A stretch of 64,000 nucleotides of DNA from Candidatus Planktophila sulfonica (GTDB taxonomy: Bacteria; Actinomycetota; Actinomycetes; Nanopelagicales; Nanopelagicaceae): positions 806,001 through 870,000 of the forward strand of contig NZ_CP016773.1 of assembly GCF_002288065.1 (NCBI RefSeq), given 5' to 3'. The position numbers were made by a program, and so were the translations under genes. The notes under the pieces were generated by a model. That model worked only from the letters and a program-made list of their open reading frames with translations, was not told the DNA's origin and did no database searches. Below are positions 38,782 to 48,028 of the stretch, one piece after another; positions within the stretch are counted from its first letter, which is position 1; each line of letters starts with the position of its first letter.

Positions 38782-41700
38782 TTAGGCGGTTTCAGATTCG
38801 CGCAGACGCTGCGAAATTACTTCTGTCACGCCATCGCCGCGCATTGTGACGCCGTAGAGCGCATCAGCGATTTCCATGGTGCGCTTCTGGTGAGTGATGA
38901 TGATCAACTGTGAACTTTCACGAAGTTCTTCAAGAATTGTAAGGAGGCGACCGAGGTTTACATCATCGAGCGCTGCTTCAACTTCGTCGAGTACGTAGAA
39001 CGGACTTGGACGTGACTTGAAGATTGCGACCAACATAGCAACAGCGGTAAGTGACTTCTCTCCGCCTGAAAGCAGTGAGAGGCGCTTGACGCGCTTTCCT
39101 GGTGGTCGTGCTTCAACATCAACACCGGTGTTAAGCAAATCATCTGGGTTGGTGAGGAAGAGGCGACCATCTCCACCTGGGAAGAGGCGCGAGAAGATAT
39201 CTTTAAAGTGTTCGGCAACTTCTTCGTATGCTTCCATGAAGATCTGCTGCACGCGATCATCAACTTCCTTGATGATGTCGAGGAGATCCTTCTTTGTTCG
39301 CTTGAGATCTTCCAGCTGTTCAGCCAAGAACTTCAAGCGTTCTTCGAGCGCGTTGTACTCCTCGAGAGCAAGTGGGTTGATCTTTCCGAGCAAGGTCAAT
39401 GAACGCTCAGTTGCTGCAAGGCGCTTCTCTTGTTGATCGCGACGATAAGGGATGAGTTCGGTGGCGACAATTTCGCCCTCTTCGGTTTCGATAAATGTTG
39501 GGACATCTTTATCAGGACCGTATTCAGCCACGAGAGTTGGGATATCAATGCCCAGTTCTTCAACAGCCTTGGTCTGGAGAGCTTCAACGCGCATACGTTG
39601 TTCTGCGCGAGCAATTTCGTCGCGGTGAACACTTGAGGTGAGCTGATCAAGTTCTTGTGTGAGTTCGCGGTTACGTGCGCGAACGGTGAGGGTCTCGCCT
39701 TCACGATCTGCGCGAGCGTTTTCAAGTCGTGTGCGCTCTGTCTGTGCCTTAGCGATAGAGCGTTCAATATTGATAAGTGCTTCATAGGCAGCTTCTGCGA
39801 TTGCCTGTGAAATTACCGCACCCCGTGCGCGTGCACCACGACGTGAGACCGCGCGTTCTGAAGCTTCACGTTCAGCCTTTGCAGATTCTTCAAGGGCAAG
39901 AGCGCGCGCTGCAATCGATGCCACTCGTTCTTCAGAGGTGCGCACAGCAAGTCGTGCTTCTACTTCTGCAGTACGGGCATTTGATACATCGTTACGGAGA
40001 GATTCTGCGCGTGCATGATCAGGTTCTGCAATCTCGCCATGGTTCTGCATCTGATTTGAAGCAATTGAAAGCTCGTTCTCATCGCGTGACTTTGCAGCAG
40101 TTGCCTCATTAATTGCAACAGTTAGACGTTCAACTTCAGCAGTTGCAGATTTTATGTTCTGTCCAGAGACTGCAAGTTGTTCTGTAATTGCTGCAATGCG
40201 AGCATCAGATTCGTTGAGTTTGCTGAGCGCAGTATCAAAGGCAGCTTGTTTTGCATCTACCTCTGTTGCAGCTGTTGAGATTTCAAATTTAAGTCGATCG
40301 CACTTGTGATTCAGATCTTCGAGCTTCTTTGCCAGATCATCGACAAGCGCCTTGATTTCGATCAGTGAAGTAGAAGAAGCGGAACCACCACGTGCACGGT
40401 GAGATGTAATGACATCACCATCACGTGTAACAACGGTTACATGTGTGTGCTGGCGAAGGATTGATTCAGCATCCCTTGCATTTTCAGCAACGACTGTTGT
40501 TGCAAGAAGTGAAGCTAGAAGTTCTGAGATTTCAGATGAGCGAACATGACTAAGAAGTGATGTTTGGCCTGAAGGGGTTTCACCACCTGCGCGTTGACCT
40601 GGTTCATATACCAAGACATCTGCCTGACCCAAGTTCTCGCTGCGAAGAGTTGTGAGCGCACTGACAGCAGATGAAAGATCCTTAACAACTACTGCATCTG
40701 CGAGTGAGCCAAGTGCGGCTGCAGTTGCTGCTTCCCAACCAGAATCAATCTGGATGAGAGAGGCAATGCTTCCAAGAATTTGCACGCCACGGGAATCACG
40801 GATGAGAGCAGCTGCCCCATCTCGCGAATCGGATGTAAGGCGCATTGCTTCAAGTTTAGATTCCGTGGCATTGCGTTCGCGATCTGCAGCGCGTTCAGCA
40901 TCAACAAGTTCAGCGTGAGCTTTCTTGGCTACATCGAGTGAATTCTTTGCGCCTTCGAATTGTGAATCGAGACCTTGTTCGCCGGCATCGGCGTTTCCGA
41001 TCTCCATCTCAAATTTTGCATAATCGCTCTTCGCTGAATCAACGCGTGACTGCGCTTCTGCGCGAGCTGCTGCAAGTCGAGATATTTCTTCGGTGATTGC
41101 TTCAAGGCGGGCAGCAAGAGATTTGATATGTCCCTCTTGGCGCGCAGTACCTTCACGTTGATCTGCAATTGCGCGCATTGCGGCAGCAATAGTGTCTTCT
41201 TCGGCTTTGAGTGCAGCTTCTGATGTAGCAAGTGATGCAGTCGATGCAGCTAGCGCGTTCTGCGCTTCAACAACTGCCCCACGAAGTTGGGCTTCTTCTT
41301 GGCGAAGAGTTGCTGCTTCTTGATCGAGCGCTTCAGGATCACGTCCTGCGCTGCGCGCTTCTTCAGCTTCTTCAGCAAGGAAGCGTGAGCGTTCTTGCGC
41401 TAGAGATTGAGTTCCGCGGAACTTCTCGCGAAGACCGCTGAGTGAATAGAAGTTCTCTTGCGCCTTAATAAGAAGCGGGCTTTCAAAGGCAGACTGTGCG
41501 TCGAGCTCTTCTTCGCGACGACGTACCTTGTCGAGTTCGCCTTCAACATCTGCGCGACGCTCGCGTAGCGCGTTCTCGTCTGCAACTTCTGCGTCCAGTG
41601 TCTTTGATAGAGAGATGTAATCATCGGCAAGCAGACGCAACTTCGCGTCGCGTAAATCAGCTTGGATTGTTGCCGCCTTCTTCGCGACTTCAGCTTGCTT

Positions 41701-42318
41701 ACCCAATGGGCGTAGCTGGCGACGGAGTTCGACGGTGAGATCGTTTACGCGAGCAAGATTTGCCTGCATCGAATCGAGCTTACGAATTGCCTTCTCTTTA
41801 CGCTTGCGGTGCTTCAGCACGCCTGCAGCTTCTTCGATAAATCCGCGACGTTCTTCAGGTGTTGCCATCAAGATTGCATCAAGTTGGCCCTGGCCAACGA
41901 TGACGTGCATCTCGCGACCGATACCTGAATCGCTCAAGAGTTCTTGGATATCAAGAAGACGTGATGCTTCTCCATTGATCTGATATTCGCTCTGTCCATT
42001 GCGGAAGAGAATGCGAGAGATAGTTACTTCGGTGTAGTCGATAGGGAGCGCGCCATCGGTGTTATCAATTGTTACCGCAACTTCTGCACGGCCTAGTGGT
42101 GCACGACCTGAAGTTCCGGCGAAGATAACGTCTTCCATCTTTCCGCCGCGAAGTGACTTTGCACCTTGTTCACCCATAACCCAGGTGAGTGCATCAACGA
42201 CGTTTGATTTTCCAGAACCGTTAGGACCGACCACGCAAGTGATTCCGGGTTCGAGACGAAGAGTGGTCGCCGAAGCAAAGGATTTAAATCCTTTGAGGGT
42301 GAGGCTCTTCAAATACAC
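38782..42318 (-). CDS. smc: chromosome segregation protein SMC
   Basis: A 1178-residue SMC ATPase starting at GTG 42316-42318 (MYLKSLTLKGFKSFA). The Walker A is GPNGSGKSNVVDALTWVMGEQG (near 32-53); two long coiled coils flank a hinge near 500-650; the C-terminal head has the signature LSGGEKSLTAVAMLVAIF and Walker B FYVLDEVEAALDD. It acts as the core of condensin in chromosome compaction. ScpA/ScpB are not in the window. The rnc gene is 90 bases upstream. Confidence 0.96.
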   Translation of the reverse strand: MYLKSLTLKGFKSFASATTLRLEPGITCVVGPNGSGKSNVVDALTWVMGEQGAKSLRGGKMEDVIFAGTSGRAPLGRAEVAVTIDNTDGALPIDYTEVTISRILFRNGQSEYQINGEASRLLDIQELLSDSGIGREMHVIVGQGQLDAILMATPEERRGFIEEAAGVLKHRKRKEKAIRKLDSMQANLARVNDLTVELRRQLRPLGKQAEVAKKAATIQADLRDAKLRLLADDYISLSKTLDAEVADENALRERRADVEGELDKVRRREEELDAQSAFESPLLIKAQENFYSLSGLREKFRGTQSLAQERSRFLAEEAEEARSAGRDPEALDQEAATLRQEEAQLRGAVVEAQNALAASTASLATSEAALKAEEDTIAAAMRAIADQREGTARQEGHIKSLAARLEAITEEISRLAAARAEAQSRVDSAKSDYAKFEMEIGNADAGEQGLDSQFEGAKNSLDVAKKAHAELVDAERAADRERNATESKLEAMRLTSDSRDGAAALIRDSRGVQILGSIASLIQIDSGWEAATAAALGSLADAVVVKDLSSAVSALTTLRSENLGQADVLVYEPGQRAGGETPSGQTSLLSHVRSSEISELLASLLATTVVAENARDAESILRQHTHVTVVTRDGDVITSHRARGGSASSTSLIEIKALVDDLAKKLEDLNHKCDRLKFEISTAATEVDAKQAAFDTALSKLNESDARIAAITEQLAVSGQNIKSATAEVERLTVAINEATAAKSRDENELSIASNQMQNHGEIAEPDHARAESLRNDVSNARTAEVEARLAVRTSEERVASIAARALALEESAKAEREASERAVSRRGARARGAVISQAIAEAAYEALINIERSIAKAQTERTRLENARADREGETLTVRARNRELTQELDQLTSSVHRDEIARAEQRMRVEALQTKAVEELGIDIPTLVAEYGPDKDVPTFIETEEGEIVATELIPYRRDQQEKRLAATERSLTLLGKINPLALEEYNALEERLKFLAEQLEDLKRTKKDLLDIIKEVDDRVQQIFMEAYEEVAEHFKDIFSRLFPGGDGRLFLTNPDDLLNTGVDVEARPPGKRVKRLSLLSGGEKSLTAVAMLVAIFKSRPSPFYVLDEVEAALDDVNLGRLLTILEELRESSQLIIITHQKRTMEIADALYGVTMRGDGVTEVISQRLRESETA

Positions 42319-42408
42319 GCGGTTAACCTATCGTTGCGCGAGCCATTGGTATAAAAGCGACTCGGTTCAAGTTCTACTTGAGGGTTTGTCTTAACTGCAG
42401 GGTTTTGA

Positions 42409-43146
42409 CTAAGAAATCTGTTGTTGCGAAAGTAATTCGAAGGCGGTGCGCGCAGCAGATTGTTCTGCTTCTCGCTTGCTCTTTCCAAGGCCTTCTGCAA
42501 CTGCTTCACCCAAAACCATTGCGACAGCAGTGAAACTCTTATCGTGATCTGGGCCGGTTTCTGTCACTACATATTCTGGTGATCCTTTACCAAGTGAAGC
42601 AAGGAGTTCTTGGAGTGCGGTCTTTCCATCAAGTCCTGCGCCTTTTGCCATCGCACTTTCGAGAGTATCGGCGATTAATCGGTTAACGACAGTTGTGCAT
42701 TCGGCGAAACCGCGTTCGAGATAGATAGCGCCAATGAGAGCTTCAAGTGCATCGGCAAGAAGAGAGTTCTTATCGCGGCCATTGGTGACTTCTTCGCCCT
42801 TTCCAAGGCGGATGTACTTACCTAAATCGAGAGTTCGAGCGATATCTGCGAGCGCACGCATATTGACGATGCCAGAGCGAAGCGGAGAGAGACGACTTTC
42901 GTCGAGATCTGGATATTTAAGATAGAGCTCTTCAGTAACAATGAGTCCAAGAACAGAATCACCTAGAAATTCAAGGCGTTCGTTAGTGGTTGTAATACCT
43001 GTTTCATACGCAAAAGAGCGATGGGTAAAAGCTAACTCGAGCAGTTCAGGAGAAAGTTCAACGCCTAATTGCTCAAGAAGTTTTGAGAACAGATCAGACC
43101 TCGAGAACCTGACGGCGGTTGTATGTACCGCATGTAGGGCATGCAA
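42409..43146 (-). CDS. rnc: ribonuclease III
   Basis: A dsRNA endonuclease for rRNA and mRNA processing. The catalytic signature NERLEFLGDSVLGLIV lies near residue 60, with EALIGAIYLERG downstream, and a dsRNA-binding domain (KTALQELLASLGKGSPEYVV through AEGLGKSKREAEQSAAR) at the C-terminus. The only conventional in-frame start is TTG 43146, which lies inside rpmF by 53 bases and has no ribosome site. A CTG at 43090-43092, six bases after GAGG and two bases past the rpmF stop, would give 227 residues, the normal length, and may be the true start. Confidence 0.94.
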   Translation of the reverse strand: MHALHAVHTTAVRFSRSDLFSKLLEQLGVELSPELLELAFTHRSFAYETGITTTNERLEFLGDSVLGLIVTEELYLKYPDLDESRLSPLRSGIVNMRALADIARTLDLGKYIRLGKGEEVTNGRDKNSLLADALEALIGAIYLERGFAECTTVVNRLIADTLESAMAKGAGLDGKTALQELLASLGKGSPEYVVTETGPDHDKSFTAVAMVLGEAVAEGLGKSKREAEQSAARTAFELLSQQQIS

Positions 43147-43267
43147 CGTGGTTGAGCTTTGGAGCCTGGCACTGTGGGCAGGTTGAGATTGCTGCAGCAG
43201 TTGTCTTCCACATGCTTCGACGTGAACGTGTCTTCGAACGAGACATCTTTCGCTTTGGTACTGGCAC
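43094..43267 (-). CDS. rpmF: 50S ribosomal protein bL32
   Basis: A 57-codon gene starting at GTG 43265-43267, read as M-P-V-P-K-R-K-M-S-R-S-K and so on. It has the bL32 N-terminus PVPKRKMSRS, the Trp-containing SMWKTT, and four Cys arranged CPQC and CPTC that bind zinc, ending RRQVLEV as in other Actinobacteria. A ribosome site AAGGA lies upstream. It sits between yceD and rnc, the usual order. A shorter frame from the internal ATG 43246 would lose the conserved start. Confidence 0.95.
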   Translation of the reverse strand: MPVPKRKMSRSKTRSRRSMWKTTAAAISTCPQCQAPKLNHVACPTCGTYNRRQVLEV

Positions 43268-43343
43268 GGTAGTCGTCCTTAATCTTCTTAGGTTTTACGG
43301 AGAGCTTCAACAAAATTGCCGCTGCTATGGGCGTAAGTATCGC

Positions 43344-43922
43344 TTATTTATCGGTTTTGCCAAAATCGAGCTTTTCAAGGCCTGACCAGCGGGCATCTAT
43401 GACCTCGTGGGCATGGTCCTCAGCCAGGCTCGCCCACTTCTCGCCACAGTCTGGACAGAGGCCTAGGCACTCCTCCGAGCAGAGGGGGTTCACAGGCAAA
43501 GCCAAGATGATGGCATCGATGATGGGGATCTCAAGGTTCATGACATCGCCCTCCATCTGGAGTTCATCCTCAACATCGAGATCAATATCGTCTTCTTCGC
43601 GGCGCTTCTTACGACCCTTTTCATTGGTTGGTTCGTATCGATAAAGCTCTTGAATTTTACGTTCGACAACTTGTTCGACGGTGTCGAGACAACGAATACA
43701 TTCGCCGATCGCAACTGCGTAGATATCTGCGCTAAGTAGTACGCCTTCGGTAACTGATTCAAGGCGCACATCGGCTTCGATGACATCGCCTTCAGGAACT
43801 GCAATAAGTGGAACGCCAATGCGTGCGTTAGCTTCAATATCGAGCTCGTACTCCTTGAGCTCCCCCGCACGACGAGGTAGCTCGTGGGTGTTAAGCAGGA
43901 ATGGGTTGGCTTTCTTAGTCAT
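43344..43922 (-). CDS. yceD: YceD/DUF177 family protein
   Basis: A 192-residue DUF177 protein from ATG 43920-43922 (MTKKANPFLLNTHELPRRAG); the frame extends to 43988 inside the upstream gene. Typical motifs are GECIRCLDTVE in the middle and the C-terminal PLCSEECLGLCPDCGEKW, which has four Cys of a likely zinc site. The family is needed for 23S rRNA accumulation in E. coli and plants and almost always precedes rpmF, as here. It overlaps the SepIVA gene by eight bases. Confidence 0.92.
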   Translation of the reverse strand: MTKKANPFLLNTHELPRRAGELKEYELDIEANARIGVPLIAVPEGDVIEADVRLESVTEGVLLSADIYAVAIGECIRCLDTVEQVVERKIQELYRYEPTNEKGRKKRREEDDIDLDVEDELQMEGDVMNLEIPIIDAIILALPVNPLCSEECLGLCPDCGEKWASLAEDHAHEVIDARWSGLEKLDFGKTDK

Positions 43923-44403
43923 CAGAGTTGAGCTGCGAAAGAATATCTTTATCGTCAGCACCCTCAAGGCGTTCGCGACCGCGTGCAACAGCTTCCATGG
44001 TCTTATTGAGAATTACTTCAAGAGTTGCCAGGCGTCCATCGATATATGCCTCAACTTCACGGCGCTCATCTTCGGCTACATCGCGCGCTTCATCGAGAAT
44101 GCGCTGGGCTTCATCACGAGCTGCTTGAACGATAGAGGTCTGCTCGACCATGCGAGCGACATCTTCGCGTGCAGTCGCAATCATTGATTCAGCGCTTGTG
44201 CGCCCCTCTTCAATAATTTGGTCGCGCTTTGTAATGATTTCTTCGGCGCCAGATAAATCGGCAGGGAGAACATCGCGAGCACCTTCGAGGATTTCAAGCA
44301 TCTCACCGCGATGGACGACACATGAAGCAGAGAGTGGAACGCCACGAGCTTCTTCAACGATTGCAATCGCAGTGTTGAGTTTTTCGATTGAGTCCATTGT
44401 CAT
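43915..44403 (-). CDS. sepIVA: SepIVA-like DivIVA-domain coiled-coil protein
   Basis: A 162-residue mostly helical protein. It starts with IEKLNTAIAIVEEARGVPLSASCVVHRGEMLEILEGARDVLP, which matches mycobacterial SepIVA (a DivIVA-like septation factor), and continues as one charged coiled coil with an Ala/Glu/Arg heptad pattern. Mycobacterial sepIVA is next to the DUF177 and rnc genes, as here. It is expected to act in septum or cell envelope growth. Similar sequences are often misnamed ATP synthase subunit B. It overlaps coaD by four bases. Confidence 0.8.
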   Translation of the reverse strand: MTMDSIEKLNTAIAIVEEARGVPLSASCVVHRGEMLEILEGARDVLPADLSGAEEIITKRDQIIEEGRTSAESMIATAREDVARMVEQTSIVQAARDEAQRILDEARDVAEDERREVEAYIDGRLATLEVILNKTMEAVARGRERLEGADDKDILSQLNSDD

Positions 44404-44882
44404 TTCTGTACCTCTGCTCTTGCTTTCAGTGCTGCGTTGACATTTGCCGGAACCATTGATGAGACATCGCCACCGTAGTGTGCGAGTTCCTTCACAATGG
44501 ATGAAGATAAGAATGAGTGGGTGGGAGATGTAGCCATAAACATGGTTTCAACGCCAGATGCTTGGATATGTACTTGCGCCATCTGAAGTTCGTAGTCGAA
44601 GTCGGTAACGGCGCGAAGGCCTTTTACGATTGCCTGCACGCCATTCTTCTTGCAGTACTCGACGAGGAGTCCGCTTCCTGAATCAACGCGCACATTAGGA
44701 AACTTCTTCACATTTTCAGCGATCATGTCGATGCGCTCTTGGACAGAGAAGAGCCCTGATTTATTGCGGTTAACGAAGACTGCAACGATTACCTCATCGA
44801 ATTGCCCACTTGCGCGCTCGATGATGTCGAGGTGGCCATAGGTGATGGGATCAAAGGATCCTGGGCACACAGCGCGTTTCAT
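44400..44882 (-). CDS. coaD: phosphopantetheine adenylyltransferase
   Basis: A 160-residue enzyme of coenzyme A synthesis (4'-phosphopantetheine plus ATP to dephospho-CoA). The CPGSFDPITYGHLDII motif at residues 5-20 holds the HxGH-like GHLD site, and the C-terminal SSSIVKELAHYGGDVS motif is typical. Length is normal. It is 29 bases downstream of rsmD and overlaps SepIVA by four bases. Confidence 0.96.
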   Translation of the reverse strand: MKRAVCPGSFDPITYGHLDIIERASGQFDEVIVAVFVNRNKSGLFSVQERIDMIAENVKKFPNVRVDSGSGLLVEYCKKNGVQAIVKGLRAVTDFDYELQMAQVHIQASGVETMFMATSPTHSFLSSSIVKELAHYGGDVSSMVPANVNAALKARAEVQK

Positions 44883-44911
44883 AGTGCAAACGCTAGCAAT
44901 GATTGCTGTGG

Positions 44912-45499
44912 TTATCCATTTTCGCCATCAACCAGCGTGGGAGCCCCGTAGAAGATTGTCGCCTGACCGTAATTCTTTTCACGTATCGCTTCTAATCCAT
45001 CAGGCCATGAAATCTCTTTCACTCGTGAATTACGTTCGATAGCAATGAGTGCTTGTGGATGTAGATAGCCACCATCACGTAACTGAATAAGTGTTTCTAC
45101 AACATCAAGGTCATCGACTTCATAAGGTGGGTCGATATAGATGAAGTGATATTGGTGAGCAGCTTTATCTTGCAAGAATCGATGAACGCTCATCGCATAA
45201 AGATGGAAAATTCCGGGGCAATGCGCACTCTTCAGATTTTCATGATTGCTTGTGATCGCTTTTGCAGCAGAGTCATCCTTTTCAACTGCATGAACAATTG
45301 AGGCCCCGCGAGATAGCGCTTCGAGAGCAATAGCACCGGTTCCTGCATAGAGATCGAGAACATTGAGTCCATCAAAGTCACCAAATTCAGAGGCGAGTGT
45401 AGAAAAGAGCGCTTCTCGAGCACGATCTGATGTCGGACGAGTGGAAGAGGAAACTGCGTCGATAGTGCGACCTTTTGCAAGCCCAGCAATGATTCGCAT
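44912..45499 (-). CDS. rsmD: 16S rRNA (guanine(966)-N2)-methyltransferase
   Basis: A 195-residue SAM methyltransferase. It begins MRIIAGLAKGR, then has the SAM site LDLYAGTGAIALEALSRGA (near 48-66) and the catalytic IDPPYEVDD (near 122). The target is G966 in 16S rRNA. It starts two bases after the recG stop, forming recG-rsmD-coaD as in most Actinobacteria. Confidence 0.95.
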   Translation of the reverse strand: MRIIAGLAKGRTIDAVSSSTRPTSDRAREALFSTLASEFGDFDGLNVLDLYAGTGAIALEALSRGASIVHAVEKDDSAAKAITSNHENLKSAHCPGIFHLYAMSVHRFLQDKAAHQYHFIYIDPPYEVDDLDVVETLIQLRDGGYLHPQALIAIERNSRVKEISWPDGLEAIREKNYGQATIFYGAPTLVDGENG

Positions 45500-45501
45500 C
45501 T

Positions 45502-47667
45502 TTACGCCTTATCTATATATTCGGCTGCAGCATCAGCTTGAATCTGTGCAAGTTCCGCAGCCAAGAGTGGGTATTGTGAAGTATCGGATTCGATAATTGT
45601 AGTGGCGTCAATGCGCGCTTCTTCAATCATTGATTCATCGCGCAATACTCGAAGTAAACGCAGATGAGAACGAGATCCCGATTGGCTGGCTCCTAAGACA
45701 TCGCCTTCACGGCGTTGCTCGAGATCTATTCGAGATAGTTCGAAGCCATCGAGAGTTCCGGCAACGGCATCAAGGCGTTCGCGTGCAGAACTTTCAGGTT
45801 CAGCGTTAGTGACAAGAAGACATAACCCTGGAGAAGTTCCTCGACCTACGCGTCCACGTAACTGGTGCAATTGCGAAACACCGAATCGATCGGCATCCAT
45901 GATGACCATCACTGTTGCATTCGGGACATCTACGCCGACTTCGATAACAGTTGTTGAGATCAGAACATCAATCTCTTTATTGGCAAATGCCTGCATAGTC
46001 GAATCTTTGAGCTCTGCGCTCTGCCTACCGTGCAAAGGAGCAACCTTGACCCCCTGCAGCGCTCCCCCGGATAGCAATGGGCCAAGCTCTTCGACCGATA
46101 CAATCTCTGTAGAGGTTTCTCCCATGAGGAAATCCATATCGCTATCTTCAGAAGTTCCTGCGGCGATACGTGGAGCAACAATGTAAGCCTGATGTCCTTG
46201 CGAAACTTCCTCCTTAATCCGCTCCCATGCGCGTTCAAGGAAGCCTGGCTTTTCAAGAACTGGCACAACATGCGTTGTGATTGGCTGACGACCTAGCGGC
46301 AGTTCGCGCAAAGTAGAAACATCGAGATCACCAAAGACTGTCATGGCAACGGTTCGCGGAATAGGCGTTGCTGTCATCACCAAAAGATGCGGCGGATATG
46401 TTGCTTTGCTCTTCAACGCATCGCGTTGTTCAACACCGAAGCGATGTTGTTCGTCAACAACGATAAGACCCAAATCTTTAAAGGCGACGGTCTCTCCAAG
46501 CAGTGCGTGCGTTCCGATAACAATGCCTGCAGCACCTGATGCAGCAAGTGCGAGTGCTTCTTTTCGTGACGCTGCGTTCTGAGACCCAGTAATGAGAGTG
46601 ACTTGGGTAGCAATATCTGAGCCGCCCAACATTCCACCTTGTGCAAGTGGGCCAAGTAATTTCTGCATGGTGCGAAGGTGTTGGGCTGCTAACACTTCGG
46701 TAGGTGCAAGCAGTGCCGCCTGTCCCCCGTTATCAATGACGGAAAGCATCGCTCGGAGCGCAACTACCGTCTTACCAGAACCAACTTCACCTTGCAGCAA
46801 TCTGTGCATGGGATGCGGTTGTGCAACATCGCTTGCAATCTCTTCAGCTACAGCGCGCTGGCCCGCAGTGAGTTGAAATGGCAGCAATGCATCGAAGGCA
46901 TCGAGCAGGCCGCCAGTAATTGGTGGTCGTGCAACTGCATCAAGATTCTTTAACTCTTTTCTGCGAGTGAGCAGAAGTAACTGCAACATAAACGCTTCAT
47001 CAAAAGTAAGACGTTGACGTGCCTTCTCTGCGCTATCTAGATCTACAGGGTTATGAAGTTGAACGAGCGCTTGATGCAGCGTGGGATATCCATGCTTTTC
47101 CCGCACAGATTCAGGCAGATAATCAGGTACCTCATCAAGGGATCCGATTGCGAGCTCAATGCATTGTGCAATTTTCCATGAAGGCATCTTTGAACTGGCT
47201 GGATACATCGGAAGATATTTGCCGGCAAATCCTTCAACAGCAGCATCTACGTCATTGCCATCGGGAATTAATTCGTAATCAGGATGAGCGAGCTGACGCT
47301 TGCCGTTAAAGACACCAACTTTGCCCGCAAAGAGTCCCTGCTTGCCTACTTTGAGATCTTTTTCGCGCCACGCTTGATTGAAGAAGGTGAGCGAGAGTTT
47401 CGCAGAACCATCGGTGACGATTACTTCAAGAATATTTCCCTTGCGTGCATGAAGTCGACGGCTGGTTGCGCTAAAGACTTCAGCGAGAATGGTGACTTCA
47501 TCACCTTCGTTGAGTTCCGAGATATTTGAGAGTTCGCCACGAACTAGATAGCGACGTGGATAGTGATGGAGTAAATCCCCGACAGTGACATACCCAAATA
47601 AATCGCGGAGCACCTTTGTGGTGCGATCGCCTAAGACTCCAACAAGTTTTGAGTCGAGGGTGGCCAT
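45502..47667 (-). CDS. recG: ATP-dependent DNA helicase RecG
   Basis: A 721-residue helicase that remodels stalled forks and Holliday junctions. An OB wedge domain (about 50-140) is followed by motif I GEVGSGKTVVALRAM, motif II VDEQHRFGVEQRDA, motif III TATPIPRTVAM and motif VI LHQLRGRVGRGTSPGLCLLV. I take ATG 47665-47667 as start because AAGGAG lies upstream; ATG 47688 lies ahead of that site. It is the first gene of the recG-rsmD-coaD run and is divergent from rpmB. Confidence 0.95.
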   Translation of the reverse strand: MATLDSKLVGVLGDRTTKVLRDLFGYVTVGDLLHHYPRRYLVRGELSNISELNEGDEVTILAEVFSATSRRLHARKGNILEVIVTDGSAKLSLTFFNQAWREKDLKVGKQGLFAGKVGVFNGKRQLAHPDYELIPDGNDVDAAVEGFAGKYLPMYPASSKMPSWKIAQCIELAIGSLDEVPDYLPESVREKHGYPTLHQALVQLHNPVDLDSAEKARQRLTFDEAFMLQLLLLTRRKELKNLDAVARPPITGGLLDAFDALLPFQLTAGQRAVAEEIASDVAQPHPMHRLLQGEVGSGKTVVALRAMLSVIDNGGQAALLAPTEVLAAQHLRTMQKLLGPLAQGGMLGGSDIATQVTLITGSQNAASRKEALALAASGAAGIVIGTHALLGETVAFKDLGLIVVDEQHRFGVEQRDALKSKATYPPHLLVMTATPIPRTVAMTVFGDLDVSTLRELPLGRQPITTHVVPVLEKPGFLERAWERIKEEVSQGHQAYIVAPRIAAGTSEDSDMDFLMGETSTEIVSVEELGPLLSGGALQGVKVAPLHGRQSAELKDSTMQAFANKEIDVLISTTVIEVGVDVPNATVMVIMDADRFGVSQLHQLRGRVGRGTSPGLCLLVTNAEPESSARERLDAVAGTLDGFELSRIDLEQRREGDVLGASQSGSRSHLRLLRVLRDESMIEEARIDATTIIESDTSQYPLLAAELAQIQADAAAEYIDKA

Positions 47668-47766
47668 GCGCCTATTCTCTCCTTGCATCGCCTGGGTTGG
47701 GCTTGTTTATGCAGGGATTTCGGTGGATTCGCTCTATCCCGCCCCCTCTTGCTACCCTTACGCCCT

Positions 47767-47806
47767 GTTCCTCACAGGAACGAGAATTCTTTAGATCTAA
47801 GGAATT
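47767..47806. promoter_or_regulatory. two adjacent inverted repeats in the rpmB leader
   Basis: GTTCCTcacAGGAAC (47767-47781) is followed after three bases by a near-palindrome AATTCtTTAGATCTAAgGAATT (47785-47806, one mismatched pair). They lie 24-63 bases before the rpmB ATG in the recG-rpmB divergent gap. They could be an operator or leader structure; the role is not known. Confidence 0.4.
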
Positions 47807-47829
47807 TGTAATCTAGAAGGAGTACCGAC

Positions 47830-48015
47830 ATGGCATCTTCATGCGACATCTGTGGCAAGGGCCCAAGCTTTGGCAATAACGTTTCACACTCACAGGTGAA
47901 GACACGTCGTCGTTGGAATCCAAATATCCAGCGCGTTAAGACAATCGTTGCAGGCGCATCAAAGCGTCAGAACGTATGTACTTCATGCCTTAAGGCTGGC
48001 AAAGTAACTCGTTAA
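47830..48015 (+). CDS. rpmB: 50S ribosomal protein bL28 (Cys-containing form)
   Basis: A 61-residue ribosomal protein. It starts MASSCDICGKGPSFGNNVSHS, with CxxC at positions 5-8 and a second CTSC near 49-52, so it is the zinc-binding C+ form; VKTRRRWNPNIQ is the conserved core. A strong ribosome site AGAAGGAG precedes the ATG. It is the only plus-strand gene between recG and the AsnC-like gene. Many Actinobacteria also have a Cys-free copy, which is not visible here. Confidence 0.96.
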   Translation: MASSCDICGKGPSFGNNVSHSQVKTRRRWNPNIQRVKTIVAGASKRQNVCTSCLKAGKVTR

Positions 48016-48028
48016 TTCTTATCTTTAG

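Noticed and set aside
38413-38913. 166-residue plus-strand ORF over ftsY and smc ends
   Set aside because: Antisense to two clear genes, with no recognisable domain.
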